Assembly (NCBI GenBank): GCA_012518745.1
Contig: JAAYRM010000090.1
Location: 1-9,100, forward strand
Source: Tissierellia bacterium
Lineage (GTDB): Bacteria; Bacillota; Clostridia; Tissierellales; Tepidimicrobiaceae
Length of the DNA: 9,100 bases
Direction: 5' to 3'
In this document: piece by piece, positions 7,271-9,100 of the stretch
Position numbering within the stretch: position 1 is the stretch's first letter
Layout of the letters: each line of letters opens with the position of its first letter
Notes under the pieces: model-generated
The model's input: the letters and a program-made list of their open reading frames with translations, nothing else
Databases searched by the model: none
Told to the model about the DNA's origin: nothing
Program-made: the position numbers and the translations under genes

Positions 7271-9100
7271 CTAAGCCTGATCTTCTTTATCCTCTACAAT
7301 AAACTTACTCTCTATCTCGTCCTTTTCCTCGGAATCCTCATCTATATACTTCTTTTCAATAAACTCCTCACCCATCAAATCCAGATCTATTATCTCATCA
7401 TCGGTGGATTCCTGTATCTCTATCTCATCATCCTCTTCAGTCAACACCTTTACGTCTATGGATAGACTCTGCAATTCCTTAATCAATACCTTGAAGGATT
7501 CTGGTATTCCAGGCTCTGGGATGCTTTCACCCTTGACGATGGCCTCATATGTCTTCACCCTGCCTACCACATCATCGGATTTTACGGTCAAGATCTCCTG
7601 CAGGGTATGGGCCGCTCCATATGCCTCCAATGCCCAAACCTCCATCTCCCCAAACCTCTGACCCCCAAATTGTGCCTTGCCTCCAAGGGGCTGTTGGGTA
7701 ACCAAGGAATATGGTCCTGTGGATCTCGCGTGGATCTTATCGTCTACCAGGTGATGCAATTTCAACATATACATATATCCCACTGTTATCTCACCGTTAA
7801 AGAAATCTCCAGTCCTTCCATCCCTCAACTGTAATTTACCGCTTGTAGGATAACCCGCTTCCCTCAGGGCATCCAATATATCCTCGTCCGTGGCGCCATC
7901 GAAAACCGGTGTAGCCACATGCCAACCCAACTTTTTGGCGGCTAGCCCTAGATGCACCTCTAAGACTTGGCCTAAATTCATCCGCGAAGGTACGCCCAAT
8001 GGGTTGAGCACTATCTCTATTGGAGTGCCATCCGGTAGATATGGCATATCCTCCTCTGGCAATATCCTGGATACGACTCCCTTGTTTCCGTGCCTACCAC
8101 ACATCTTATCGCCTACGCTGATCTTTCTCTTGGTAGCCACGTATATCCTCACCTTTTGGTTTACCCCCGGTTGTAATTCGTCGCCATTTTCCCTAGAAAA
8201 TATCTTTACATCTACGATTATACCCGCTTCACCGTGGGGAACCCTTAAGGATGTATCCCTAACCTCCCTGGCCTTTTCACCAAAGATCGCCCTGAGCAGT
8301 CTTTCTTCCGCTGTCAACTCGGTCTCGCCCTTAGGGGTAACCTTTCCTACCAATATATCCCCAGTCTCTACCTCTGCTCCTATCCTTACGATTCCATCCT
8401 CATCTAGGTCTTTGAGCATATCCTCTCCGACATTGGGGATATCCCTCGTAATCTCCTCGGGTCCTAGCTTAGTATCCCTTGCTTCTGATTCGTATTCCTC
8501 TATATGAATCGAGGTTAGCTTGTCATCCTTGACTAGACTTTCACTTAGCAGGATAGCATCCTCGAAATTATAACCTTCCCAAGTCATAAAGGCCACCAAT
8601 AGGTTCTTGCCCAATGCAATCTCACCCTGATCGGTGCTGGGTCCATCAGCAATAACCTGCCCCTTCTCCACCCTTTCATCTTTTTGGATGATGGGCCTTT
8701 GATTTATGGTAGTGCCCTGGTTGGAGCGCTTGAATTTCAGTAGTTTATATCTATCAACTCCTCCATCTAGATCCCGCCTCACCAATATCTCACTGGTGCT
8801 TAGCTTCTCCACTACCCCGGCATTTTTAGCTATAACCACAACCCCCGAATCCCTTGCAGCCTTATATTCCGTCCCTGTTCCCACTATTGGGGCTTCCGTC
8901 TGTATCAATGGAACGGCCTGACGTTGCATATTTGCCCCCATCAATGCCCTATTGGCATCATCGTTCTCCAAGAATGGGATCATCGCCGTCCCAATGGACA
9001 CTATCTGTTTAGGGGATACATCCATATAATCCACTTCATCACTTGGATATATATCTATTGCTCCTCCCCTACCCCTGGCAATTACCCTCTTGTTTACAAA
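7271..9100 (-). CDS. rpoB: DNA-directed RNA polymerase subunit beta, C-terminal part (runs off the right edge)
   Basis: Beta forms the second pincer of RNA polymerase and much of the active-site wall. The frame is open to the last base: 609 residues are visible, and the GTG at 9032-9034 is an internal Val in EVDYMDVSPKQIVS, not a start. Visible hallmarks are NRALMGANMQRQAVPLI, ESEARDTKLGPEEITRDIPN, and the active-site segment GDKMCGRHGNKG (8078-8113) with Lys at 8105-8107 and 8081-8083, equivalent to E. coli Lys1065 and Lys1073. DDKIHARSTGPYSLVTQQPL and FGEMEVWALEAYGAAHTLQE follow, the region that joins beta-prime. The main rifampicin-resistance region lies upstream, beyond the window. The protein ends in an acidic tail of 56 residues (7274-7441) after the conserved SLSIDVKVL. 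Low-score difference: Cys replaces the usual Ala in GDKMAGRHG. It is co-transcribed with rpoC, 77 nt downstream. Confidence 0.98.
   Translation of the reverse strand, partial: FVNKRVIARGRGGAIDIYPSDEVDYMDVSPKQIVSIGTAMIPFLENDDANRALMGANMQRQAVPLIQTEAPIVGTGTEYKAARDSGVVVIAKNAGVVEKLSTSEILVRRDLDGGVDRYKLLKFKRSNQGTTINQRPIIQKDERVEKGQVIADGPSTDQGEIALGKNLLVAFMTWEGYNFEDAILLSESLVKDDKLTSIHIEEYESEARDTKLGPEEITRDIPNVGEDMLKDLDEDGIVRIGAEVETGDILVGKVTPKGETELTAEERLLRAIFGEKAREVRDTSLRVPHGEAGIIVDVKIFSRENGDELQPGVNQKVRIYVATKRKISVGDKMCGRHGNKGVVSRILPEEDMPYLPDGTPIEIVLNPLGVPSRMNLGQVLEVHLGLAAKKLGWHVATPVFDGATDEDILDALREAGYPTSGKLQLRDGRTGDFFNGEITVGYMYMLKLHHLVDDKIHARSTGPYSLVTQQPLGGKAQFGGQRFGEMEVWALEAYGAAHTLQEILTVKSDDVVGRVKTYEAIVKGESIPEPGIPESFKVLIKELQSLSIDVKVLTEEDDEIEIQESTDDEIIDLDLMGEEFIEKKYIDEDSEEKDEIESKFIVEDKEDQA

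Noticed and set aside
7890..8507. A 205-codon open frame on the plus strand, opposite rpoB.
   Set aside because: It is antisense to a strongly conserved part of RpoB, has a Ser/Pro/Thr-rich low-complexity product typical of reverse-strand shadows, and matches no family I recognise. The other plus-strand frames in the window are rejected for the same reason.
9032..9034. GTG as a start codon for rpoB.
   Set aside because: The frame continues upstream to the window edge with conserved beta-subunit sequence leading into VDYMDVSP, so this is an internal Val codon of a truncated-by-window gene.

Overview
The whole window is one core-genome block on the minus strand: the end of the rpo operon followed by the str operon. 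In transcription order (high to low coordinate) it holds rpoB (partial, runs off the right edge), rpoC, an L7Ae/YbxF-type K-turn-binding protein gene, rpsL (S12), rpsG (S7), fusA (EF-G) and the first 37 codons of tuf (EF-Tu, runs off the left edge). There are no mobile elements, RNA genes or CRISPR arrays. No stretch longer than about 140 bases lacks a gene.

The organism is most likely a member of the Bacillota, probably class Clostridia. The evidence is the gene order with ybxF between rpoC and rpsL, the 13-residue Gram-positive insertion near the N terminus of S12, a beta-prime subunit of 1169 residues without the large proteobacterial insertion, a clostridial-looking EF-G G domain, strong AAGGAGG ribosome-binding sites before nearly every gene, and heavy use of AGG/AGA for Arg and ATA for Ile. 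I cannot name the genus.

The genes supply the transcription machine (beta and beta-prime subunits) and central translation parts (30S decoding-site protein S12, 30S head protein S7, the translocase EF-G and the tRNA carrier EF-Tu). All intact reading frames look full length. Three start at non-ATG codons (GTG for fusA and rpsG, TTG for rpoC), each fixed by a good Shine-Dalgarno sequence and by the conserved N-terminal sequence.

The non-coding content of interest lies in two gaps. The rpoC-ybxF gap (137 nt) has a good sigma-A type promoter directly after the rpoC stop, and a perfect 16-bp hairpin between it and the ybxF ribosome-binding site; this may be where the str operon gets its own transcription. 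The rpsL-rpsG gap (136 nt) is AT-rich with several small inverted repeats, and sits where S7 autoregulation acts in E. coli. I looked for an undescribed system and did not find one; the findings are modest regulatory and sequence-level observations.
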